This document shows positions 46,840 through 57,030 of a stretch of 64,000 bases of DNA, one piece after another (the first letter of the stretch is position 1; each line of letters begins with the position of its first letter). Where the stretch lies: assembly GCA_035048815.1 (NCBI GenBank), contig JAUCBN010000038.1, forward strand, positions 11,932,001 through 11,996,000. The letters are read 5' to 3'. This DNA is from Abelmoschus esculentus. Taxonomy: Eukaryota; Streptophyta; Magnoliopsida; Malvales; Malvaceae. The notes under the pieces are model-generated. The model was not told the DNA's origin and did not search any database. It saw nothing but the letters and a program-made list of their open reading frames with translations. The position numbers were made by a program, and so were the translations under genes.

Positions 46840-47915
46840 GCTCAATCCATTGACAAGCCACCATTCTTTGATGGGTTCAACTACTCCAATAGAAGATAAA
46901 TATGAAGTATTTCATCAGTTTAAGAGACTACAAGCTTTGGGATATAGTGGAAGACGGAGAATTTGTGCCAAAAGGATCTAAGGCGGAATGTAGCGTGGAT
47001 GATCGCAAGAAGATAAGGTTAAATAGCAACGCTTTGCATATTCTCGTTTGTGCATTCCATCCAAACATCTATGAGAAGATGTCTTCTTGTGAGAGTGGCA
47101 AGGAAGTTTGAGACAAGCTCGAAGTTACATACGAGGGTACAAATAAAGTAAAGGAGATCAAGATTGGACTCCTCAACCAAGAGTATGAAACTTCAAGATG
47201 AATTCGGAAGAGAACATTAAAAAGCTATTTGATCGGTTCTCCACCATTACCAATGGACTTAGAGGATATGAAGAGATCATTCTAGAGGAAAAGCTTGTTC
47301 GTAAGCTCATCTATTCTCTTCCCGAGTAATGGGACTCGAAAAGGACCGCTATCATCAAAACAAAAATCTAAAAACTCTAAAGCTTGATGAACTCATGGGG
47401 TTACTCATCACACATCAAATTATGATGAAAGGAAAAGAAGATGAGAAGAAGGAAGAGATTAGATTAATGGGGAAGAATAAAGTTCGAGAGCTTGATGTAA
47501 ATGTCAACACTATTGCTCTCAAGTCCTCCAAGTGTATCTATCTTGAAGATTCAAGTGAGGAGGATAGCGAAGAAGATGAAGAGCTTGCTCAACTCTTCAT
47601 GGACTTCGATTGATTCGTGATGAACAAAATGAAGAAATCTTCAAAGCACAAATCAAAGAAGAAGATGAAGAAATCTCACAAGTCAATCATAAAGGGATCA
47701 TCTTCAAAGAATCATGCATATGTGGCTACATGGAGTGATGAGGACTCCACCAAAAATGAAAAAACCTATTTAAATTGACTTTTGAATTTAAAACTTTATT
47801 TCCTAAAAACAAAAAGATGATTTTAAATCTAAAAGTAGAAAATGATTTGCTTTCAAACAATAACTTTAAAATTAAAGCAAGATTGAAAGAATTTGAACTT
47901 AAAGTTTTTGAGTAA
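46840..47915 (+). pseudogene. Copia gag (UBN2 type), broken
   Basis: Starts near 46840 with MAQSIDKPPFFDGFNYSN, then a stop, then LRDYKLWDIVEDGEFVP (46902-47111) and YEGTNKVKEIKIGLLN. After several frame changes, 47329-47613 holds LDELMGLLITHQIMMKGKE and an acidic stretch DSSEEDSEEDEE. It ends before any zinc knuckle. The overall pattern parallels the gag at 13300-14883. Confidence 0.8.
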
Positions 47916-49790
47916 GCCTTTTTTGCCACTAGCAAGGCCCTTATTGATGTTCATAAAAGAGAACTTACCATGAGAATAAATGATCAACATTTCATGTTTA
48001 ATGTGTTTCAAGATTTAAAATGCGTAGATAAACCTAATGAATGTCAAGATGGTGAATTAATAGAGTCAATTTTCATCATAGACATGGCCCAATTGTGTCA
48101 AGAGTTAGAATTTGATGCTATCGAGCATGATGGCATTATGAAACTATTTGAGGAACCTGATGAATCATATTTGGAGGCTGAAGAGGTAAGTTATTTTGAT
48201 CCATTCTAATTGGTTGGCCGAGGATTAACGAAGAAAAAACTATCATTTGATGAACCATCAAAATTGGAGCTTAAGCCATTTCAAATCACTTGAAGTATGT
48301 TAATATAGGTGAGCACTCAAATTTTCCAACAATCATTGTCACTAATATCACTAGTGATCAGGAGGCAAAGTTGTTGGCAATACGCAAGGACTATAAGCAA
48401 ACATTAGGTTAGACCTTGACAAACATTCGAGGAATTATCCCAACCGTTTGTATGCATAAAATTATTTTGGAGGAATAACATGGAAAGATCATTTAGGGAC
48501 AAAGACAGTTAAACCAAAGCATGAAAAATGTTGTAAAGAAAGAGGTAATAAAATGGTTTGATACCAAAATTGTTTATCCCATATCTAATTGCTCTTGGGT
48601 TAGCCTAGTGCAGTGCGTTCAAATAAATGTGGCATGACTATTGTTCAAAGTTACGATGCCAAATTGATTTTTTCTAGAACTATTATGGATGGAGAGTGTG
48701 CATAGACTACAGAAGGTTGAACAAGGTGACCAGGAAGAATCATTTTCCATTGCCTTTCATTAATCAATGTTATGTAGGTTGACATGTAAATATTTTTATT
48801 ATTTTTATATGGTTATTCAGGATATAATCATATTTTCATAGCCCTGATGATTAAGAAAAGAAGATATTCACGTGTTTATATGGGAAATTTGCCTTCAGAA
48901 GGATAACATTCGGACAAATGTAATATGCTAGCAACATTTCAACATTGTATGATGACCATTTTTTCGATATGATTAAGCAAAACACATAATTAATTATGGA
49001 TGATTTTTAGTGTTTTGTGTAACATTTGAAGAATATATACATAGCTTGGAGCAAGTTTAGAGAATATACATTGAGACAAATCTTGTGTTGAATTGGAACA
49101 AATATCATTTTATGGTAAAGGAGGACATTGTACTTGTTCACAAGGTAACAAAGAAAAGATTGGAAGTTTATCAAGCTAAATGAAGGTAATCAACTAATTA
49201 CCAACAACAAAGAGTGTTAAAGGTATACATAGTTTCTTAGGCCATATCGATTTTTATGGTTTATTAATTTTTTTTTAAAAATCTAGAAATTTATGCTCAT
49301 TGTTGGAACTTAATGTCACTTTTTCATATGACAATTCTTGTTTGTGAGTATTTTAGGAACTTAAAGAGAAACTATTAAGGCTCTCATAGTTGTGGCACAA
49401 GATGAGAATGAACTTTTCGAGCTCATGTGCGATGTCAATGACTATTTGGTTTAGAGTTTTAGGACAATGACATGTCAAGGTATTCTATGCCATCTATTAT
49501 ACCAATAGAACTTTAAACAAAGCACAAATAAATTCTTCTATAATCGATAAAAAATTTCTTGCGATTGTATTTGCTTTTGATAAATTTTAATCTTATCTAA
49601 TTCGTAATAAAGTTATGGTGTATACAAATCATTCAATATTGAAGTATTTATAGGCAAAGAAAGATGCCAAGCCTAGAATAATTTGATGGACGTTCTTATT
49701 TCAAAAATTTAATTTAGAGATCAAAGATAAGATGGATAGCAAAAACTTAGTAGCTGAGCACCTCTCACAATTGGAGCATCAAATTGAGGT
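47916..49790 (+). pseudogene. Athila protease tail, RT and RNase H
   Basis: 47916-48209 reads ALIDVHKRELTMRINDQHF. 48290-48480 has NFPTIIVTNITSDQEAKLLA-type wording and VCMHKIILEE. About 48500-48780 has the RT entry (IKWFDTKIVYPISNCSW-like, then WRVCIDYRRLN-like). 48940-49020 covers the catalytic region in a damaged form. 49490-49790 has the RNase H segment IIDKKFLAIVFAFDKF then LVAEHLSQLE. The order matches Athila pol; every part has stops. Confidence 0.75.
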
Positions 49791-49974
49791 TGGTAAGACC
49801 ACTATAATTAAATATGATTTTTCTAACGAGTACTTACTTGCACTTAATGATATGTCATGGTATGCTAACATGGTAAACTAACTGGTAAGCAATATGAGAA
49901 TGCTAACATATACAAGGAGAAAGCAAAACTTTGACATAATAATCGAATCATACCAAGAAAATTTGAATTAGATC

Positions 49975-50200
49975 AATTTGTTCTATTATTCAACTCTCAG
50001 CTCAAAAATTTTTCTAGGTAAGCTTAAATCAAGATGGACAAATCCTTATAGAGTTAGTTGTAAAGCCATATGCTCATGGACATGTTGATCTAAAGAACCT
50101 GTAAATAGGGAAAATCTTTAAGATAAACGACTAACGTCTCGAGCATTACTTGGAAAGTAAGCAAGGTCATGCAAATGAATTGATCCTCTTGAAAGACTTG
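49975..50200 (+). pseudogene. Athila integrase C-terminal piece
   Basis: Reads LGKLKSRWTNPYRV, the conserved end of Athila integrase, and a degenerate FKINDQRL-like segment further on. The zinc region and catalytic core that should precede it are absent, so about 1 kb has been deleted between about 49900 and 49975. Confidence 0.7.
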
Positions 50201-50545
50201 GAATGAAAAGCCCATATGTTAGAAATTTCTTATAAATATTAGGTTAGCTATTTTTGTTTTAGGAATTAGAGTTTTATTTTTGTTTTTTTTATAAGTTTTT
50301 AATTTTTATTCCCTTGTTGCTTTACTAGTTTTCTCATTTAATTGAACTAGGTTTATACTGAGAAAGGATGAAAAATCTTTGTACCAGTAAAAGGCCAAGG
50401 TAATTTATAAAAGTGTTACGAGAGACTAGAGTAGTGTAGTGGAAAATCTTTGGAAACGTCGGAGAGTTGTAATGATTGTAGCCTTTTCTTCTAGTTTATA
50501 GATGTAAATTTTCGAAGATAAAATTTGTTTTAAGGAGGGTGAAAT
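50201..50545 (+). other. AT-rich stretch ending in a Gypsy pol tail and polypurine tract
   Basis: 50505-50545 reads AATTTTCGAAGATAAAATTT and then TAAGGAGGGTGAAAT, the arrangement found at the end of many plant Gypsy (Tekay/Del-type) elements before the 3' LTR. So a second element's end follows the Athila relic. The remainder shows nothing recognisable. Confidence 0.55.
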
Positions 50546-52499
50546 TATAACGGACCGAATGTCAGGTTTTCTAATTGAGCTTCATATATAATTATGGAGT
50601 TTTTATGTTTGAGATCCCAAACAAAAGATGGTTAGATTTGGGCCTTATGTTCGTTAAATATTGGATAATGATGTTTATTATTTATAGATAAAATAAAAAG
50701 GAAAAGAAAATTATATAGTTTTAATTTAAAGTGAGGTTGTGGTGTAATGAGGGAGAGAAAAACAAAAAGAAAATGAGAGAAAAGATAAGAGAGACAAGAA
50801 AAACGATTTTTTAGTGAAAAAACTAGTTTAAAGAGTTTTTCAACATCGTTCGAACCTCTTGTAGATGTCACCATCGCCTCCATCGAAATCGCCTCACTAA
50901 GAAACTTCTGTATATGGTCAGCTCATTGTTTTCTTTGTTGCCACTCATTAGGGTGAGAGCAAAATATTAATAGAGGCAACCATTAGAATCAACGGTCAAA
51001 GAACTATCGATCTAGAGTGTGCCCTGGCTGGGGCGAGTGCACATTACGGTTGTGCACTTATTCGCGCTAGATCTGTTCTTACGGGTACAACAACTTTCTC
51101 ATATACTCGTACATGGTAGATGTGGAACTCTAGGATGCACCATAATATTAGTGCACCTACTCGCTCTAGATCTTGTTCCTAGGGTATTCCTAGCTTATCG
51201 TGTATCTGCATCGTATCAGATAACTAAGAATTGACTAGACCATTGATCGACGTTGAGCAAACCATTAAATTTTTCTAAAGGACCCTACTCGTAGATTTCT
51301 TAATGTCACAGATTCATTGGGACAATATGTTTTTGCCAAATTCAAACCACATAATATCACAACCCAGATTCAGATTCGAGTATCGGGTTAACCCGAAGAG
51401 TTGGGATTTGGTTTTGGGCCTCGGGTTTTGTGGTTTAGGTTTTAGGCTTGTTTTGAGAGTTGGGCTTTGTTAGTATGGGGGCATTTTGGTAAATGCCTAA
51501 ATGGGATGAAAATTAAGGGAATGGGGTATTTTGTTCTACAGAGATGATATCACCCATCTTCCTCTTTTCTTCCCATCTTTATCTCTCTTAGTTGTAAGAA
51601 AAAGAAATCACCTAAGGTTGGATCTTTGAGGTTTTGCTTTGGAATCTCATTTTTGTTGTAAAGAGAAAGTTGTAGAGCTTTAAAGGATCTATAAAACAAG
51701 GTGAAGAAGGTTGAGTTTGATGGAAGAAGGTTTTCATGAGGTTGAAGAGTCAAGAACAGAAAATGGTGATATTGAACTCTTTTATCAGTTTTGTTGATGT
51801 TTTAGTTTTTGGAATCACCTCTAGAAATGTCTAATTGTTGAGTTATATCTTCCTTGTAGAGAAAAAGGGTGGAAAACCCTTATGAAGCCTTAGGAAGATG
51901 GAAGCTTAAAGAGTTCGAGTTTGTTTTTGTTTTGCTAAGGTTGGTACTCATTCAACTTGTAAATATCATTCATTCATAGTTTATGCCATGTATTTGCATG
52001 TATAATTGTTATGTTTGAATGCTTAAAAGGCCCTTTAATGGTGAATTCAATAATTGTTAATTAACCTTTGCTTTTTAGAGTTTAAATATGCTTAGAATCA
52101 TCCCCTAGAGTATAGGAATGATTTGGGAGTCATTGGAATCGTTTTGATAGAGTTCTAAGTGGTAGAAGCTTCAAAAAACTACACTTTTCATATAGGGGTA
52201 TCGATACCCTTGGTAGGTGTATCGATACCCTAGAGGGAAATCTTTGGCAAATAGGTAGGAGTTTCGGAATGCCTAGCTCGTGTTTCGATACTGGAACTTC
52301 AGTAGCAAAACATATCAATACCCTCTGTAAAGTGTATTGATACCCTAAACTCTAGTAGCAAATCATTTCGGTACCTCTTTGGGGTACGTTCCAATACTCC
52401 ATATAAGAGCATCAATACGATCGAGTCTTTCCTCGATTTAGCTAGGTTGGTTAGCTTAGTGTATCGATTAGCTGATAATTGATTAGTGTATCGATTAGG

Positions 52500-52923
52500 T
52501 CTAGTCGAGGCTCGCCGAACTCAGAATTTTAGGATCGAGCTCGACTCAAAAATAATATTACTGGGCTCAGCTCGGGCTCAAAGCTCGTCAGGCTTGGCTC
52601 GGGCTCAATTTGGCTTAAAATGGACAATTTTCTATATTATTATTTTTTGTTATTTGTTTTAGTTGATAATATTCAATTTATTTTATTTAATTTATTTTTA
52701 GTAGATTTACTCTTAATTATTTTATTAGTTTTCTTAGCTAAAAAAATATAATGTATATATATATATGTATGTTTATATATACTTATTCATGAGCTTTTCG
52801 AGCTGATCTTGGATAAGCTAGGCTTGACTCGTTTTGATCCCGAGTCGAACCTGAGCCCGAGTCGAGCTCACTCAAGCCGAGCCCGAGTAGCTCGCAAGCC
52901 GGATAGGCTCATTACCATCCCTA
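52500..52923. repeat. GC-rich inverted-complement block around an AT core
   Basis: 52500-52617 is rich in GAGCTCG/GGGCTCG, 52788-52923 in the complementary CGAGCCCGAG/GTCGAGCTC, around an AT-rich middle with TATATATATA. The right end reads GGCTCATTACCATCCCTA, which resembles ends of plant hAT-type nonautonomous elements. It splits the TATCGATAC cluster of the host LTR. The left end and target duplication are not clear. Confidence 0.5.
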
Positions 52924-53337
52924 TTATCAATACACGAAGGAGGTGTATCGATACGATGTATTTCAATACCCTATATGGGCGTTCCGATACTCCTGACATT
53001 TTGTCCAACCTTTTAAGGGTTGAGTTTAGGACTTCCTTAAATTATGTTAAGTGCCCTTGAGGGTTAAATAAACTGTAAAATGAATACTAAAACCGATAAA
53101 TTTATATCGTAGCCTCATTTAGGTCGTTTTGGCTAAAAATATGGAAATCGATATGTATTCGATGTGTGAAGAAAACCCGAGGGGTATGACGATATAAATA
53201 TATTCTATGGTAAGCTAGGAACCTTGCTTAATGCCGATGGGTTGCCTAGAATTATATATATTATATTACGGTGGGTTCGTACACCCTTATTATACTATAT
53301 GATCAAAGTGTTACAACACTCGAAGACTTTCCGAACG

Positions 53338-53521
53338 TAGGATCCCGATGCTTAGTGGAGACGGGCTAGTTCGAAGATGCTTGATGAACCATTCCAAGCA
53401 TGGATGTAGGATCCCGATGCTTAGTAGACGCAGGCCTCGTCCTAGAGTATGGGATCCAGATGCTTAGTGGGCACAGGCTCTGCTCGTAGTGTATGATCCT
53501 GATGCTTAGTGTTCGCGGGCC
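53338..53521 (+). repeat. Tandem repeat of a 28-30 bp core, four copies
   Basis: Copies start at about 53338, 53407, 53449 and 53492 and share GGATCC-GATGCTTAGT followed by a GC-rich tail ending GGGC or AGGC. Spacing is 69, 42 and 43 bp. Confidence 0.85.
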
Positions 53522-54660
53522 GTACTACTTATATATGTATATATATATATATGTATGTGAGATATATATGAAATACTTATGAGCTATACATGAGGTATTT
53601 GGGACTTATGAATTGAGATGCTATATGGACTTCTCTGATTTTTATATACCATGGGCCGATATTGTACATGCATAATATCATGTGTTTAGGCGGATATGGT
53701 AGCACTATTGTACTAATGTCATGTCATTGTATCATGTTTCATATGCTTATTTATGATATATTTGATGTGAACCAGTTCGTAGAGTACCCACTAAGCTTTT
53801 GTAGCTCAACGTTTCGAAATGTGTTTTCGTGCGTAGGTTAAGGAAAATTTTGGATCGAAGGAACATCATCGAGGTTGGTTTCAGCATCAACTTGTTGTCA
53901 GAGTATTGTTACTAGATGTAATGGGCTATGTACTTGTAGGACCCTATATTTATTGATAACTTTTATTTAATTTGGATCGAGTCAAATGCTTTAATGAGTT
54001 GTATTAATTAGAGCTCCAAACTATTTTGATTTACTTATTTTTACGATTTTGGTTGGTTTTGAAATGAAAATGAACTTTTAATGGATTTAAATGTGTTGAT
54101 GGGTTTTTAAGAGAAATTTTGAAATACGGATTGTGGGCTAGAGGCCCAATGTGACATCTGGGTCGAGGGTGTTACATATAAGCTATTTTTACATAGTTGA
54201 CTTTGTGAATCATATAGAAGATGCATGAAATAAACAAATTTTCATATTTTTTTTATATCCGATGATTGTTCAAGTTTGGATATCGAGTCAAGTGGAATAT
54301 TAAGGAAGCTCGAATAATGATTTTAGTAATATCGATTTAAGGTTTATACACTTTAAACTCATTGTTTCATCTGCATCATAAATGAGATTGCCTTGCATGT
54401 TAGTATTTATAAATTAGGTGGATGATTAGTATACATAAGATAGTAATCGATGGTATGAGATTGACATTTGTAAGATGGTTGATAATATTGCAAATATGAT
54501 ATTACTCGTATAGATTAGAATATTTTATGTTGAGGTGTGGAGATCCTTATATTTATGTGATGCTTATCAAATTGTGTGATTGTATTATTTGGAGGTTGGA
54601 GGTTTGAATATGAATGTTTACGATGGGAATTTGATGTAAGGGTCAAAAGAATAATAATAC

Positions 54661-56933
54661 TGTTTGCGATCTTAAAGGTGGTTCATTTTAAGTGTACTAA
54701 TGTGCAAGTATACACATCGGACAAGTAATAAAGTATGTAAGTGAGATCATTCCAACGAGGATTGGGTAGGTTAATTCAAAAATAGTTAACATACACAAAA
54801 GATAAGATAATCCTTTGTATTAACATATGCTAAAGCAATTCTACAAGTGTCACCAAAATGCTTTAGCAAAATAAAAATGTCACCAGTGATGCTGGAGCAA
54901 AACAAAGATTATCACGAAAATGCAGTAGCAATTAAAACAGATATTGGAGAAATAAATAAAGCTACACAAACACAACACAGAGAAGATATTCAAGCATAAG
55001 ACAGGATAGGCTTGCTATGGTATGACCTCATTGTTCTCCTGAATGCCACTTTTCCATTGGTTTACTAGTGCTCGATAGAGTTTACTAAAAATGCCTTCAC
55101 TATCCCTAGTCAGAAGCCCTAACACTCGAAAATGCTAAGGCATTACCTCCCGGTCTCAACCCTAACACTTCTAATATTGATAAAGTCCTACCCCTTTTAG
55201 TCGTTGAAACTATACCTTATCCCTAAGGTGAGTTAGGATTCTGCTCCCGCAGTAACCCCATTGTTCAAGTTGGTCTAACTTTGTCTATCCCTAGATCTAA
55301 GCTTCCCAAACCCCTTGAGCTATGGCTACCTCCCGGTGCTCTTACAAACCAAGGTTTAGATAAAAAACGTGTTAGCTTTCTTGAACAAAAAACTAAGGTA
55401 AACATTGAAACAGTAAACATCTATTAAAACAAAGTAAAAATCATCCAAAACAAGCTTTAACCATACTAGTTTAGTTCATGGCTAGGCAAGAAAAACTATT
55501 CAACTTTCTTCCCTTGAAATACATTTTTAACAACTTAGAAAAGAGGTAAAACAAAGTGAAGAGGAAAGAAGTCTCAAACGTATGTGCCGTGAAGTTTCTC
55601 CTAGCTTGTCGCTCCTCCCGAAGTCGCGCAAATCCCTTGCTTGAAACTCTCCTTTTTGTGGCTCTTTTAGCTACTATTTTTTCCTTCTCTTGCTCATCAT
55701 ACTAGTAGAAGGAGGCTTGCCCTTGTATTTACAGGAGGCTTCTAGGATTTTGTGTCCTAAAGATGCAAGGGAATATTCCCTGACATTTGCTGCAGCAAAT
55801 GGAAGTAAAATGCAGGTTTGCAAGAGCGGTGCAACGCCTGCCGAGGAGAGGCACAACGTCTGTAGAGGAGGTGCAATGCTTGCATAGTAATGCAGCTGGC
55901 CTGGAAAAACGCGTGAGGATAGTGGGCTGCATGTATGTCCTTTCTTCCGTTCTGTTTTGTCTGCCCACAATGTTATAGTGCCTTTGAAGTCCGATCCAAC
56001 ACTTGAGAAATATGCTATAGCATCTCTTCCAATCTTTCAACTTTGCCCTAGCATCTACACGTCAAAACCAACAAAAATACCCTTCAAAGCAACATCTTTT
56101 AAAATAAAATAAAAACCTAAACTAAATGCAAATGCACATGAAATGCAGCTAAGCAGAACATCACTTTCAATTCTTGACAGCAGTCTAAGCAGAACATCAA
56201 TCCTTAGAATATAAATGTTATAGCAATCTACATGATATTGAGAATTCCTTGAACTTGAACTTAGACAAGATACTTTGCTTGTGTGTGTTGGATTGTATCC
56301 AGCCTATGCTTCACAGTGTTAGAAAAATTCTAGTTTTCCTCATTCATTATACCTTAGTTTCTTCGAAAATTACTCCCATGCTTAGTTTAGTTTTTTTAAA
56401 CTGCTTCGAAGGATGTCTGCTTATCACAACTATCTTCCTTAGCTCTAGATGAGTATGGAGCAAACATCTCATCCCCGAGCTAGTAGATAGAGTCATCCTG
56501 TGACAACTTTCATTCGCTCATATGCTGTAGCATTTTTCTATTTTTGTTCAAGCTGACATTGCATAGAGGAGCGTCATTTTACAGTTTTATGCTAAAGCAT
56601 TTATTCATATCTCTACTTACTTTTCTTCTCCCTTTTTTTTATATACAGTAGCAAAAAGGAGTTCTTCTTTTCGAAATAAGGCATAACTTCTAAGTTCTCT
56701 AGAAAATTCCTACCACTCAAGCATAGAAAACACACAACCGTGTCAAAAATTTCCAAAGTATCAAGTCCTAATTCAGTTCAATTTATTCTCAATATTTTTT
56801 ATGATTCAGTCCAAAAGAATTAAAATCCTCATCATCGGATATCATATATTTAACCTAAAAGCTGTCTTAAATTGAATCTAATGCTATAACAAATTCATAT
56901 GCAAAATGCATAATGAAAATACTAAGGCGAACA
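54661..56933 (-). repeat. Athila 3' LTR (2.27 kb)
   Basis: On the minus strand it starts TGTTCGCCTTAG at 56933, directly after the polypurine tract, and ends GATCGCAAACA at 54661. The lower boundary is supported by an empty copy of the target: 54630-54660 matches the reverse complement of about 27900-27930, and the match ends exactly at 54660. The likely target duplication is AATAC (54656-54660). Short ORFs between 55674 and 56040 overlap on both strands and have no recognised domain. Confidence 0.85.
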
Positions 56934-56955
56934 CTTTGCTACCCCCAAACTTGAG
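56934..56955 (-). other. Athila polypurine tract
   Basis: On the minus strand CAAGTTTGGGGGTAGCAAAG, ending at the LTR start. The TTTGGGGGT core is typical of Athila elements. Confidence 0.8.
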
Positions 56956-57030
56956 GTTAGCATTATCCTCAATGCTATTAAAATGAAACTATATGTAAAA
57001 TAAAAAAGAAAAAGAAAAGGGTAAAGATGC

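Larger units (their letters stand above)
45584..47915 (+). mobile_element. Truncated Copia element (5' LTR, primer site, gag only)
   Basis: 5' LTR 45584-46744, degenerate primer site after it, then gag to about 47915. Pol and 3' LTR are absent: at about 47916 the Athila protease frame resumes (FFATSKALIDVHKRELTMRI). About 50 residues of Athila between the two sides are also missing, so a deletion removed the Copia 3' end together with adjacent Athila DNA. Confidence 0.75.
45100..50200 (+). mobile_element. Athila-lineage relic, split by a truncated Copia element
   Basis: Plus-strand remains of an Athila element: gag/protease piece (45212-45583), protease tail (47916-48209), RT (about 48250-49200), RNase H (about 49330-49790) and integrase C-terminus (about 49975-50200). 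A Copia 5' LTR and gag sit between the first two pieces. The integrase core between RNase H and the C-terminus is missing. Stops and frameshifts are everywhere. No LTR of its own is recognised in the window. Confidence 0.8.
51355..54176 (+). mobile_element. Large solo LTR (Gypsy type, 2.8 kb) with internal repeats
   Basis: Starts TATCACAACCC (from TGT) and ends GGGTGTTACA, so the ends are complementary. Flanks are CATAA (51350-51354) and TATAA (54177-54181), four of five matching as an old target duplication. Sequence on both sides belongs to another LTR. It contains a TATCGATAC-type cluster (52190-52420 and 52920-53000), a GC-rich complementary insert (52500-52923) and a tandem repeat (53338-53521). 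It is related to the minus-strand LTR at 15366-18614. No coding sequence. Confidence 0.7.
50546..54660 (+). repeat. Gypsy-type 3' LTR, split by a solo LTR and cut by Athila
   Basis: Begins TATAACGGACCG after a polypurine tract (TG decayed to TA). It is interrupted at 51355 by a solo LTR and resumes at 54177-54660, where the Athila LTR starts. The resumed part matches the reverse complement of 27895-28339, the beginning resembles 29472-30291 on the minus strand. Its remaining end should lie beyond the Athila element, outside the window. Confidence 0.65.

Noticed and set aside
45100..50200. Single intact retrotransposon
   Set aside because: Two different element types alternate here (Athila and Copia wording), with deletions at the borders.
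55674..56040. Several overlapping ORFs of about 65-103 residues
   Set aside because: All within the Athila 3' LTR, on both strands, without recognisable domains.
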